DNA of 64,000 bases from Chromohalobacter marismortui (lineage in GTDB: Bacteria > Pseudomonadota > Gammaproteobacteria > Pseudomonadales > Halomonadaceae): assembly GCF_004364315.1 (NCBI RefSeq), contig NZ_SOBR01000002.1, positions 645,540 to 709,539 on the forward strand, given 5' to 3'. Both the position numbers and the translations under genes were made by a program. The notes below the pieces were generated by a model, which worked only from the letters and a program-made list of their open reading frames with translations, ran no database searches and was not told the origin of the DNA. Shown piece by piece: positions 30,916 through 39,812 of the stretch (the first letter of the stretch is position 1; each line of letters begins with the position of its first letter).

Positions 30916-31647
30916 ATGGACTTTTCCTGGTTGAGCGATCCGTTCTATCAAAAGGCCCTGTGGACCGGCTTCGTCAACACCTTGTGGCTGGTCGCCGCGT
31001 CGGCCGTCTGCGGTTTCGCGCTGGCGGTGGTGTTTGCCGTGACCCGTCTGCGCGGCCCCCGTCCGCTGGCCATGCTGGTCACCGGTGTAACCACGGTGAT
31101 ACGTGGCACGCCCTTGCTCGTGCAACTGTTCTTTTTCTACGACGGGGTCGGGCGTTTGTTGCCGGAAATTCCCGGCGTGCGCGAGAGCTTGATCTGGCCG
31201 CTACTGCGGGACCCGTTCTTCTACGGCGCTTTGACCTTCACGCTGAGCGTCGGCGCCTACACGGGCGAGGTCCTGCGCGGCGCGCTCTTGAGCGTACCCG
31301 AGGGGGAGCTGGCCGCGGGACGCGCCTTCGGCCTGAACCGTTGGCAGATTCTCTATCGGCTGTGGCTGCCGCGCGCCATCCAGATGTGCCTGCCCACCCT
31401 GACCGGCGAGCTGATCCTGCTGCTCAAGTCGGTGCCGCTGGTCTCGACCATCGCGCTGATGGATCTGCTCAAGGCCGCCAACATGGTCCGCGACGAAACC
31501 TTCCTGGTGTACGAGCCACTGCTGCTCATCGCCGGGATCTATCTCGCCCTGACCCTGGTGCTCACCAGCGTGATGCGCCTCATCGAGCAGCGTTTTCCCG
31601 GCGCGCGCCCCGCCGCGCCCAAGCGCCGACGCCTGCTGCCCGGCTAG
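30916..31647 (+). CDS. Polar amino acid ABC transporter permease 2 (HisM/AotM type)
   Basis: 243 residues, five or so membrane segments, with VIRGTPLLVQLFFFYDG and the EAA loop LAAGRAFGLNRWQILYRLWLPRAIQ. Pairs with the upstream permease. AAGGAG precedes the ATG. Last gene of the transport part of the operon. Confidence 0.9.
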   Translation: MDFSWLSDPFYQKALWTGFVNTLWLVAASAVCGFALAVVFAVTRLRGPRPLAMLVTGVTTVIRGTPLLVQLFFFYDGVGRLLPEIPGVRESLIWPLLRDPFFYGALTFTLSVGAYTGEVLRGALLSVPEGELAAGRAFGLNRWQILYRLWLPRAIQMCLPTLTGELILLLKSVPLVSTIALMDLLKAANMVRDETFLVYEPLLLIAGIYLALTLVLTSVMRLIEQRFPGARPAAPKRRRLLPG

Positions 31648-31767
31648 CCTAAGACGATCCCCCACAAGGCACGTGATGCGCGGTATAGTAGGTCCGTGAA
31701 ATGAATACCAGGTAGCGCCAGGGCGAGCGTCAACGACCACCTGGCGGGCATGACAACACAGGTATGA

Positions 31768-32754
31768 GTGAGCGTCTTGAGCATGCAACACTTGGATTTG
31801 CAGGTCATCGAGCGAGCGCTCGAATGGGCCCGCGACGGTGAAACGGTCTGGCTGTGCACGGTGCTGGCGACGTTCGGCTCGTCGCCCCGCGAGCCGGGCT
31901 CGCTGTTCGTCGCGCGCGGGGACGGCCGCCATGCAGGTTCCTTGTCGGGCGGTTGCATCGAGGAGGATTTCCTCGAGCGCCTGACCCAGGGCGCCTTCGG
32001 GGCGCCGATCACCACGCTGCGCTACGGCGACGGGCATGCCGACGGACCGTCGGTGACGCTGCCCTGCGATGGCATTCTCGATGTCCTGATCGAGCGACTG
32101 CCACCGACGCGTGAAAATGTCTCGCATCTCGAGGCCTTGTACGACGTTCTGCGTGGGCAGCGCCCGGCCATTCGCGAGGTCGATCTCGCCACTGGGTTCG
32201 CAACGCTTGCCAATGACGACAACGAAGGTCCGCGGCTAACGCTTGATGAGCGCCAAGCCCAAATGCGCCTGGGGCCGGTGGCGCGCTTGATCGTGGCCGG
32301 TCTCTCGCCGGTCTCGATCGCCTGCGCTGAATTCGCGCGCTCGCTGGGCTTCGAGGTCATCGTCTGCGACCCGCGCGAAGAGGCATGGGAAGACGTGGCG
32401 CTTCCCGAGGTACGCACGCGACGCGAGCTGCCCAGCGCCTTCATTGCCTCGGGCGCGAGCCACGCGGCGACGGCCATCGTCGCCCTGACCCACGACCCGC
32501 GCCTGGATGACCTGACCATGGTCGAGGCCGTGCGCACGCCGGCGTTCTACATCGGGGTCATGGGCTCGCAACGCACCTCGACGGCCCGTGCCGAGCGCCT
32601 GGCACGCACCGGCGGGCTCAGCGAGGAAGAGATCGCCCGTCTGCACATGCCCATCGGCTTGGCTCTCGGGAGCAAGACACCCGCCGAAATCGCGCTGGCG
32701 GTCATGGCCGATATCGTGCGCGTGCGACGCGGCAAGGCACGCGATGCCCTGTAA
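31768..32754 (+). CDS. xdhC: XdhC/PaoD-family molybdenum-enzyme maturation protein
   Basis: 328 residues from GTG 31768 (ATG 31783 is a close alternative). N-terminal XdhC domain with GSSPREPGSLFV and GSLSGGCIEEDF (the conserved cysteine), C-terminal Rossmann-like XdhC_C domain with YIGVMGSQRT. These chaperones bind and sulfurate the molybdenum cofactor and insert it into xanthine-oxidase-family enzymes. The natural client is the PaoABC-type oxidoreductase encoded 5 kb downstream in the opposite direction. Overlaps mocA by 11 bases. Confidence 0.9.
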   Translation: MSVLSMQHLDLQVIERALEWARDGETVWLCTVLATFGSSPREPGSLFVARGDGRHAGSLSGGCIEEDFLERLTQGAFGAPITTLRYGDGHADGPSVTLPCDGILDVLIERLPPTRENVSHLEALYDVLRGQRPAIREVDLATGFATLANDDNEGPRLTLDERQAQMRLGPVARLIVAGLSPVSIACAEFARSLGFEVIVCDPREEAWEDVALPEVRTRRELPSAFIASGASHAATAIVALTHDPRLDDLTMVEAVRTPAFYIGVMGSQRTSTARAERLARTGGLSEEEIARLHMPIGLALGSKTPAEIALAVMADIVRVRRGKARDAL

Positions 32755-33367
32755 GCGCGTGGTCGCCGTGATCATGGCCGCCGGAAGCTCGCGGCGTTTC
32801 GGCGAGCAGGACAAGCGCCGCGCCCTGCTGGCGGGGGGCGAGACGCTGCTGAATGCCTCCTTCGCGCGTGCGGTCGAGGCCTTCACTCACTGTCGCGTGG
32901 TGCTGCGCGACACCGAGACGCCAGCACCTCTCGGCCTGGCCGAGCACGCATCCGTGATCGGTGTCGCACACGCCGACCGCGGACTGGGTACCAGCCTGGC
33001 CGAGGCCTTCGCGACGCTCGCCGGGGACCCGTCACTCGCCGAGGTTCAGGCGGCCGCGATACTGCTCGGCGACATGCCCGCCATTCGCGTCGACACGCTG
33101 CGGCGCTTGCAGCACGCCGCCGACACCGCACACATCCTACGCCCCTGTCACGCCAGTCATCCCGGCCACCCGGTGCTATTCGGGCGCGCGTTCTGGCCAG
33201 CACTCACACGCCTGGACGGCGACGCCGGGGCGCGGCGACTTATCCGCCAGCACCCCGAACGCTGCCGGACGATCGAGGTCGATGATCCCGGCATTCTGCT
33301 GGACGTCGATACGCCCGCTGACCTGCAGTTCGAGATTCGCAACACTGACGCCCAAGTGCCGTATTAA
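32744..33367 (+). CDS. mocA: Molybdenum cofactor nucleotidyltransferase (MocA/MobA-like)
   Basis: 207 residues with the nucleotidyltransferase signature VAVIMAAGSSRRFGEQDKR at the N-terminus, LLGDMPAI near residue 105 and a HPGHPVLFGRAFWPAL element typical of MocA. Likely adds CMP to molybdopterin (MCD form), the cofactor used by xanthine-oxidase-family enzymes. It overlaps xdhC, so the two are coupled. Confidence 0.85.
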   Translation: MPCKRVVAVIMAAGSSRRFGEQDKRRALLAGGETLLNASFARAVEAFTHCRVVLRDTETPAPLGLAEHASVIGVAHADRGLGTSLAEAFATLAGDPSLAEVQAAAILLGDMPAIRVDTLRRLQHAADTAHILRPCHASHPGHPVLFGRAFWPALTRLDGDAGARRLIRQHPERCRTIEVDDPGILLDVDTPADLQFEIRNTDAQVPY

Positions 33368-33386
33368 CCAATAATAAGCGTCTTGC

Positions 33387-33439
33387 TGTCCAATTTTTAC
33401 AAGCGTACATTATTAATAGACATCGCAGATTATTGGACA
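33387..33439. promoter_or_regulatory. Inverted repeat upstream of the AbiE-like pair
   Basis: TGTCCAAT (33387-33394) and ATTGGACA (33432-33439) are perfect inverted arms 45 bases apart in an AT-rich segment right before the antitoxin start. AbiEi antitoxins are known to repress their own promoters by binding inverted repeats, so this is a plausible operator. Confidence 0.4.
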
Positions 33440-33441
33440 AA

Positions 33442-34467
33442 ATGACAACTTCATTGGAGTGGGAGATCGCAGAAGCGGCCATTGCCGCCTTCCAACGCGA
33501 AACAGGGCTGAGCGCCTCACTCAGCTCCGTCCCAAACGGCCCACAAGAAGAGGGCCTCAATGTCGAACTGGGTGGCCAGCACTTCCCCGGCGAGGTAAAA
33601 CGCTGGGCGGCTCACCTGATACCGGCGCTTTCATACCACTTAGCTGGCAACCCCGGTCGCCTCCTGATCGCCGACTACCTCAACGCCAGCGCTGCCAAGA
33701 AGCTGCAAGCCCAAGGCATCCAATTCATCGATACGGCTGGCAATGCCTTCATTGACCGGCCTGACTTTAAGATTTTGATTCGAGGTAACAATCGCCCAGC
33801 GATATTCGCAAGGGAGGAAGAATCGCATGCAGCCCAGCGAGCCTTTCAACGCCAAGGTCTCATCGTTGTCTATCATCTGCTGATCGTTCCCGATCTGATG
33901 AACGCCTCGGTGCGCGCAATCGCCGAGCGAACGGGCGTTTCTCATGGCACCGTCGCCAACGTCCTCCAGGCACTCGAAGCCGGGGGCTTAGTGGCGACGA
34001 TGGGTCGTAGCAGACGCAAGATCATCGAACCAAGAAAGCTCATGGAGCGCTGGGTCGTCGGCTACTGCGAAAAACTCGCCCCCAAGATACTGATCGGCGA
34101 ATTCCACGGCGAGACCGCTGATTGGTGGGGAGAGCGCGACATAGATCGTTTCGCCGCGGCATGGGGCGGGGAAATTGCCGGAGCCTTTTTCAGTGGTCAC
34201 TTGACGCCGCAAGTGGCCACACTCTTTCTGCCCAGAGAAAATCTACCCCAGCTGATGCAACAATATCGGTTGAGGAAGCCCCCAGCAGGTGTCGAAGCCA
34301 ATGTTCGAATCATGGAACGCTTTTGGAGGGCAGACGACGAAGAGCTCGCCATGGCCCACCCTTTGCTCGCCTATGCGGACTTGATCCGCAGTGGCGATCC
34401 CCGCAATGCCGAAATCGCAAGGATTCTGGATGAACGCTATCTCGCTGACCATTTCAGCGCCTATTGA
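33442..34467 (+). CDS. AbiEi-like antitoxin / winged-helix DNA-binding protein
   Basis: About 341 residues from ATG 33442 (TTG 33433 is in frame). A helix-turn-helix is visible at about 155-185 (NASVRAIAERTGVSHGTVANVLQALEAGGLV). It is followed by a C-terminal region like type IV antitoxins (FHGETADWWGERDIDRFAAAWGGEIAG). Longer than classical AbiEi because of an N-terminal domain (EVKRWAAHLIPALSYHLAG). It overlaps the nucleotidyltransferase gene by 38 bases, the usual antitoxin-toxin coupling. More AT-rich than the flanks, suggesting transfer. Confidence 0.65.
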   Translation: MTTSLEWEIAEAAIAAFQRETGLSASLSSVPNGPQEEGLNVELGGQHFPGEVKRWAAHLIPALSYHLAGNPGRLLIADYLNASAAKKLQAQGIQFIDTAGNAFIDRPDFKILIRGNNRPAIFAREEESHAAQRAFQRQGLIVVYHLLIVPDLMNASVRAIAERTGVSHGTVANVLQALEAGGLVATMGRSRRKIIEPRKLMERWVVGYCEKLAPKILIGEFHGETADWWGERDIDRFAAAWGGEIAGAFFSGHLTPQVATLFLPRENLPQLMQQYRLRKPPAGVEANVRIMERFWRADDEELAMAHPLLAYADLIRSGDPRNAEIARILDERYLADHFSAY

Positions 34468-35290
34468 TGAGGTGGCTCATACCGCGCTGAACGATGTCAG
34501 TGCTCTGGCCAAGCAGTTCGGCATCGATTACGTCTTGATCGGCGCCAAAGCTCGGGATCTCATCCTTCATCACCATTACGGGGCACCAGTACGTCGTGCC
34601 ACCGCCGATATCGACTTCGCCATCTACGTGCAGGGTTGGGAAGAGTTTCGACGGATCCACGCGGCTCTGCTCGACAGAGGTTATCAGCAAGGACGCGCCC
34701 CACATGAATTGCGATCTCTCAACGGCTGCGTCGTCGATATCATCCCCTTTGGTGGCGTCACTGACGAGGACGTCAACATCGGCTGGCCACCCGAAGGTGT
34801 GATCGAGATGTCGGTGATGGGTTTCGAAGAAGCCTGCAACACAGCCTATCGCGTTCACCTGACCGACCAAGCATCACTCAAGATCAAAGTAGCCAATCTA
34901 GAGAGCCAAGCGCTATTGAAGCTCGTCGCCTGGACGGAACGCATACCCGATACCCGTCGCAAGGATGCCGCGGACATTGCCTATCTCTTCCAGCATTACA
35001 GTCGTGTGGACTGGGACAGGGGGACGCTTTATGAAGGCAAGTGGGCAGCAGTACTAGAGGAAAATGGCTACGACATCACCCTTACCGCCATGCAGCTACT
35101 CGGTGAGCGGGCTCGCCTGATTGCCGCGCCCGATACGCTCGCACACGTCTCGGCGTTGCTAAACGACAGCCTTCCCCGTCTCACTCTCGAAGACCTGGCG
35201 ACCGACATGAGCCTTGGCATCCCAGAAAGCGTCGACGAGTGCCTACACTGGCTAACCATGTTCAAACGTGGGCTCGAGGGCGGCCAATAA
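34430..35290 (+). CDS. AbiEii-like nucleotidyltransferase toxin
   Basis: 286 residues. The DNA-polymerase-beta-type nucleotidyltransferase core is visible: LIGAKARDLIL followed by RATADIDFAIYV, giving the GxK/R...DxD pattern, with a third acidic position in VDIIPFGG. AbiEii toxins transfer nucleotides to RNA and arrest growth. The start lies inside the antitoxin gene. Function as toxin is inferred from fold and pairing; a metabolic nucleotidyltransferase is less likely. Confidence 0.7.
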   Translation: MNAISLTISAPIDEVAHTALNDVSALAKQFGIDYVLIGAKARDLILHHHYGAPVRRATADIDFAIYVQGWEEFRRIHAALLDRGYQQGRAPHELRSLNGCVVDIIPFGGVTDEDVNIGWPPEGVIEMSVMGFEEACNTAYRVHLTDQASLKIKVANLESQALLKLVAWTERIPDTRRKDAADIAYLFQHYSRVDWDRGTLYEGKWAAVLEENGYDITLTAMQLLGERARLIAAPDTLAHVSALLNDSLPRLTLEDLATDMSLGIPESVDECLHWLTMFKRGLEGGQ

Positions 35291-35432
35291 TTCCTAACCC
35301 CCCATATCGCCTCGCCTGGCTCAGAACCACACCCCACGACAGGCTCTGCCGCGCCCGAAGCGACCAACTCAGTCACGCGACGGAATCGACATCAGGCTCC
35401 CGCCGAGCCGGGATCCAACATACTAATTTCTC

Positions 35433-36191
35433 TCAAGCACCGCGATGGATCACGATTCCACGCAGCTTATAGGGAGCAAGTCGGTCTTCCGTGGCCGCAC
35501 AGTCTGTCACCAAGTCAGTGATGGCTGTCGTCGGCGCCACAATGTACGGATAGGCAATATCCAGCTTATCGTTGCTGGCCAACGCGACGACCCGCGTCGC
35601 TTGTTCGATCATCACTCGCTTGGTACTCGATTCCTCCGGAAAAGGGATAGTCAGACCAGTATCCGCCGACAAAGCACAAACACCAATGAAGCTCAGGCTG
35701 GCCCGGAAACGACGCAGAAAGTCCGTAGCTTCGGCCCCGATAGTGACGGCAGATCGCTTAGCCACCGCGCCACCAGCCATGTATACGTCCACCCCGGGAT
35801 GGTCTGTGAGCGCCGCAGCGATGGCCGGCGCATTAGTGACGATGGTAGCTCTAAGATTCACAGGCAGTGATTCAGCAATACATAGGGCAGTCGTCCCCCC
35901 GTCAAGGAAAAATACTTCCCCATCACTCACGAGCGATGCCGCAACACGCGCAAGAGACGACTTTCGAGCCTGATCGCATCCTCGACGTTCAGCGTAGCTT
36001 GCAGGAACAGGTGGCTTGGGAATTGCACCACCATGCACACGCTGCAAACTTCCTGCAGCGTCCAATTCGCGCAGGTCCCGACGCAAGGTATCCTCGGAAA
36101 TACCCAGCTGCTCAGCCTCATCGATAGCACTCAACCGACCGTGTTTACTCAGCTGTTGGAGGAGATAGGCATGTCGTTCAGCCTTTAGCAT
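35433..36191 (-). CDS. DeoR-family transcriptional regulator
   Basis: 252 residues. N-terminal DeoR helix-turn-helix (LSAIDEAEQLGISEDTLRRDLRELDAAG), then a sugar-phosphate-binding DeoRC domain with DGGTTALCIAESL and TIVTNAP. Such proteins repress carbohydrate genes and are released by phosphorylated sugars. It is divergent from an MFS transporter, with a palindrome in the shared control region, so it most probably controls that gene and itself. Confidence 0.88.
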   Translation of the reverse strand: MLKAERHAYLLQQLSKHGRLSAIDEAEQLGISEDTLRRDLRELDAAGSLQRVHGGAIPKPPVPASYAERRGCDQARKSSLARVAASLVSDGEVFFLDGGTTALCIAESLPVNLRATIVTNAPAIAAALTDHPGVDVYMAGGAVAKRSAVTIGAEATDFLRRFRASLSFIGVCALSADTGLTIPFPEESSTKRVMIEQATRVVALASNDKLDIAYPYIVAPTTAITDLVTDCAATEDRLAPYKLRGIVIHRGA

Positions 36192-36228
36192 AAGACCCTC
36201 GTCGAATATATTTTGCCTGATAATGCGC

Positions 36229-36252
36229 TATTTTGCACGTTCGTGCAAAATA
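36229..36252. promoter_or_regulatory. Palindromic operator between deoR-type gene and MFS gene
   Basis: Perfect 11-bp inverted repeat arms (TATTTTGCACG, 36229-36239, and its complement 36242-36252) around a 2-base centre. A partial extra copy, TATTTTGCCTG, lies at 36208-36218. Position and symmetry fit the DeoR-type repressor as ligand. Confidence 0.7.
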
Positions 36253-36291
36253 CGAAAACAATATCAACTGGCAACGCTCCGGAGAGATACC

Positions 36292-37461
36292 ATGGCCACC
36301 GAAGCCCACCTGCATCAGATGCGCTTTCGTAACACGCTAACGTTTCTCAGCAACGGCTTTGGCATTGGCGTCTGGTCGATAGAAATCGCCCCGGTAAGGC
36401 TGATTGTCGGGATCTCAGAAGCCGTCTTGGGACTGGCTCTGTTTGGTTTCGCGGCAGCCGCCCTACTGGGGATGCGGGTAGGAGCCCGCATGAGTGACCG
36501 CTGGCCGATTAACCGGGTCTGCGGAGTTCTGGGGCTGGCCTTCGCTGTGGCCTTGTTCCTGCCCTGCCTAGCCCGGGACATCGGTACGTTGGTGATCACG
36601 CTGATCCTGCTGGGGGCCACCAACGGCGCCCTTGATGTCGCTATGAACACCCGCGGTAGCTTGATCGAAAACCGCTATGATCGCCCGATAATGTCGTCCT
36701 TCCATGCCGCCTGGAGTATTGGTGGGGCCGCCGGCGCTGCGTTGGCCGGTGTGCTCACTGGTTTCGGTTTCGGTCCAGTCATAGTGCTATCGATCGCCGC
36801 CCTCTTCGTCGCCGTATCGCTGGCCGCCTCGTCAGGCGCCTACCAGCCACCGGCGCCGCTGGCCAACGAGTGCTCGTCATCTTGCGGCAAACGGCGGCAG
36901 CTAGATCCCCGACTCGCCGGGCTGTGCCTGCTGGCGTTCTGCGCCCTGTTCACCGAAGGCGCCATCGCCGACTGGAGCAGCATTTACCTACAAGGCGTAC
37001 TGGAAAGCGGCTTCGCCATCGGCTTCTTCGCCTTCTCCGCCGGCATGTCGGTCGGCCGGCTTGGCGGCGACCGGGCGGTGACGCGTTATGGTCGGCTGAG
37101 GGTGGGATCGCTTGGTGCTCTCATCGCCGGTCTGGCCATGGCCTATGTATTGTGGGCACCATCGCTTGGCACGGCTTGCATCTGTTTCCTACTGACCGGG
37201 CAGGGCATGAGCAACGTGGTACCGATGACTTTTAGCATGGCAGGGCAGGTTACAGCGAAGACTTCTCAGGGCATCGCCATGGCGGCTACATTCGGCTATA
37301 CGGGATTCCTACTGGGGCCAGCCTTCATCGGCGGCCTGACCCACTTCCTGACGCTGCCCCTCGCTCTGATGGTGCTGGTAATAACGATTGGAGTCATCGC
37401 TCTTACCAGCCAGTTCGTTTTTCCTCCAAAGGAAGCGGACTATCAATCTGCCCGCAAGTAA
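36292..37461 (+). CDS. MFS transporter (YbjJ-like, possibly sugar-related)
   Basis: 389 residues with about 12 membrane segments. Motifs LGMRVGARMSDRW (loop 2-3) and GATNGALDVAMNTRGSLIE resemble the YbjJ/FucP-like branch of the major facilitator superfamily. GGAGAGA precedes the ATG. Divergent from a DeoR regulator, suggesting a sugar or sugar-derivative substrate; nothing in the sequence fixes it, and no sugar kinase or dehydrogenase lies nearby. Confidence 0.85.
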   Translation: MATEAHLHQMRFRNTLTFLSNGFGIGVWSIEIAPVRLIVGISEAVLGLALFGFAAAALLGMRVGARMSDRWPINRVCGVLGLAFAVALFLPCLARDIGTLVITLILLGATNGALDVAMNTRGSLIENRYDRPIMSSFHAAWSIGGAAGAALAGVLTGFGFGPVIVLSIAALFVAVSLAASSGAYQPPAPLANECSSSCGKRRQLDPRLAGLCLLAFCALFTEGAIADWSSIYLQGVLESGFAIGFFAFSAGMSVGRLGGDRAVTRYGRLRVGSLGALIAGLAMAYVLWAPSLGTACICFLLTGQGMSNVVPMTFSMAGQVTAKTSQGIAMAATFGYTGFLLGPAFIGGLTHFLTLPLALMVLVITIGVIALTSQFVFPPKEADYQSARK

Positions 37462-37564
37462 CCACAATACTAGCCAGCCATATTCCATTTAGATCATTAA
37501 ATTACGGTACGCAGCCCACCCTCGCCGGACGACGGCGCGAGGCGCTGAGGTCAGCCGACGCGCC

Positions 37565-39790
37565 TCAGGCACTTTGCGCCTGGGGGACGTCGTCCATCAG
37601 CTTGTCGAGAGTGATGGGCAGTTCGCGGATGCGCTTGCCGGTGGCATGGTGCACCGCATTGCCGATGGCGGCGGCAAGCCCGGTGATGCCGATCTCGCCG
37701 ATACCGCGTGCGCCGTACTCGTTGAACGCCAGATCCGGATAGTCGAGCAGGATGACGTCGATCTCCGGCTGATCGGCGTGTACCGGCACCACGTACTCGG
37801 CGTAGTCGTTGTTCACGGGACGACCGTTACGCGTGTCGTACTCGGTGGCTTCGAATAGCCCCATGCCCACGCCCATGACGACCGCGCCTTCGACCTGGTT
37901 GCGCGCCGTGGTTGCGTTGATCACCTTGCCTACATCGATGGCACTGACCACGCGCGACACACGCAGGTGCGAGATGCCCGGGTCCCAACGTACCTCGACG
38001 AAATGCGCACCGAAGGAGCGATAGGAGTATTTCGAGTCGGCGGCCTCGGTATGCGCTTCGCCGTCGGCACTGCCGTAACGCGCGGCATCGAGGACCTCGG
38101 TGAAACTCGCCTGCTTGCCGTCATAACGCAGGGCACCATCGACCACGCTCAGATCATCCGCGTGGGCCCCGGCGAAGATGCCATTGCCACCGGTGGCGTA
38201 ACGCTTGAGTTCATCAAGCGCCTTGCGCGCCGCCCCGGCGATGGCCGGGAGTGTCGTCGCCGTGGCCCAGGAGCCGCCGGAGATAGGACCTTCCGGGTAG
38301 GAGGAATCGCCCAGCTTGACGGTGATGCGATCCAGCGCAATGCCGGTCACGTCGCTGACCGCCTGGGCGACGATGGTGTAGGTGCCGGTGCCGATATCCT
38401 GTGTCGCGCAGGAGGCAAACACCGTGCCGTCGGCACGGATCGAGACCCGCGCATCGCAGGGGCGTTTCAGCGCTTCCCAGTTGCACGCGGCCATGCCGTA
38501 GCCGACGATCTCGCGTCCTTCGCGCATGCTGCCGATCTCGGGGTTGCGGTCGGCCCAGCCGAAGGTCTCCGCCGCCCGCTTCGTCGCTTCGACGATATGG
38601 TTGCTGGAGAAGTCCAGATCCAGGCTTTCGTCGCGCTCAGCGTAGTTGTCGAGCCGGAACTGAAGCGGGTCGACACCTGCCGCCAGGGCCATCTCGTCGA
38701 TCGCCGACTCCAGCGCGAACAGGCCCGGCGCGGCGCCCGGCGCGCGCATCGAGGTCGGCGTGCCGCGATTCACCTGGGTGGTTTCGTGACTGACCGTGAG
38801 GTTGGGACAGCTGTAGAGGCTTTTGGTCACGCTGCCGCAGGTTTCCACGTACTGATCGGTGAACGAGGTGGTGTTGATCGCCTCGTGACGCAGCGACACC
38901 AGCTTGCCGTTGCCGTCGGTGGCCAGGCGCATGCGCTGGCGGGTTTCCGGCCGGTGCCCGGTGGTCGTGAACATCTGCTGACGCGGCACGACGAGCTGCA
39001 CCGGTCGGCCCAGCTCACGCGAAACCGCCGCCGTGGCGATGGCGTGCGGCCAGGTCCATAGCTTGCTGCCGAAGCCGGAGCCGATATAGGGCGCATGCAC
39101 GGTGATTCGCTCCGGCGGTATGGCGAAGATCTTGGACAGTGCATTGCGCTCGACCACGACCCCTTGCGAGGCATCATAGATGGTCAGATTGCCCTGCGCG
39201 TCCCAGTACGCCACGGAGGCATGCATCTCCATCGGGTTATGGGTTTCCACCGGCGTGCGGTAGGTGACGTCGATGCTCGCTGCCGCGTCTTCGAACGCTC
39301 CGGGCGCATCTCCCCGAGAGTGATTGCCGCTGCCCGCCCGGGTGCCGTTGGCCTCGACGCCCTGGTCGAGATTGGCCACGGCCTGGTCGGCCGAGTACGT
39401 CACCTTGACCCGGCGCGCCGCCGCTCTGGCGTTCTCGAAGCTGTCGGCAACCACCAGCGCCACGAACTGGCCCTCGTAATACACACGCTCGTCCTCGAAC
39501 GGCAGCCGGGTTTCTTCCACCTTGTTGCCCTGCACGAAGCTCGACGGCGTCCGGTACAGCGACGGGAAATGTCCATGATGGAAAATATCGATGACGCCCG
39601 GCATCCTGCGAGCCTCGTCGACGCTCAACTGTGAGACCTTGCCGCTGGCAATGGTGCTGAAAACGCCGTAGCCGTAAGCCAGGTTGGGCGGCAGATTGTC
39701 GGCGGCATAGTTGGCACGCCCGGCGAGCTTGTCCGGGCCGTCGATGCGCGGCACGCCCGCGCCGATGATGCTGTGCTGTTTGTCGCTCAT
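37565..39790 (-). CDS. paoC: Aldehyde oxidoreductase molybdenum-binding subunit (PaoC type)
   Basis: 741 residues, xanthine-oxidase-family large subunit. Visible: N-terminal RIDGPDKLAGRANYAAD, Moco-site IGSGFGSKLW and MRAPGAAPGLFALESAIDE, and the catalytic-glutamate loop ARGIGEIGITGLAAAIGNA at the C-terminus. The E. coli counterpart PaoC oxidises aromatic and other aldehydes in the periplasm. Third gene of a paoA-paoB-paoC operon. Maturation genes xdhC and mocA lie beyond a 4.2-kb island on the other strand. Confidence 0.9.
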   Translation of the reverse strand: MSDKQHSIIGAGVPRIDGPDKLAGRANYAADNLPPNLAYGYGVFSTIASGKVSQLSVDEARRMPGVIDIFHHGHFPSLYRTPSSFVQGNKVEETRLPFEDERVYYEGQFVALVVADSFENARAAARRVKVTYSADQAVANLDQGVEANGTRAGSGNHSRGDAPGAFEDAAASIDVTYRTPVETHNPMEMHASVAYWDAQGNLTIYDASQGVVVERNALSKIFAIPPERITVHAPYIGSGFGSKLWTWPHAIATAAVSRELGRPVQLVVPRQQMFTTTGHRPETRQRMRLATDGNGKLVSLRHEAINTTSFTDQYVETCGSVTKSLYSCPNLTVSHETTQVNRGTPTSMRAPGAAPGLFALESAIDEMALAAGVDPLQFRLDNYAERDESLDLDFSSNHIVEATKRAAETFGWADRNPEIGSMREGREIVGYGMAACNWEALKRPCDARVSIRADGTVFASCATQDIGTGTYTIVAQAVSDVTGIALDRITVKLGDSSYPEGPISGGSWATATTLPAIAGAARKALDELKRYATGGNGIFAGAHADDLSVVDGALRYDGKQASFTEVLDAARYGSADGEAHTEAADSKYSYRSFGAHFVEVRWDPGISHLRVSRVVSAIDVGKVINATTARNQVEGAVVMGVGMGLFEATEYDTRNGRPVNNDYAEYVVPVHADQPEIDVILLDYPDLAFNEYGARGIGEIGITGLAAAIGNAVHHATGKRIRELPITLDKLMDDVPQAQSA

Positions 39791-39812
39791 GGTCGGTTCT
39801 CCTCGCGGGCGA

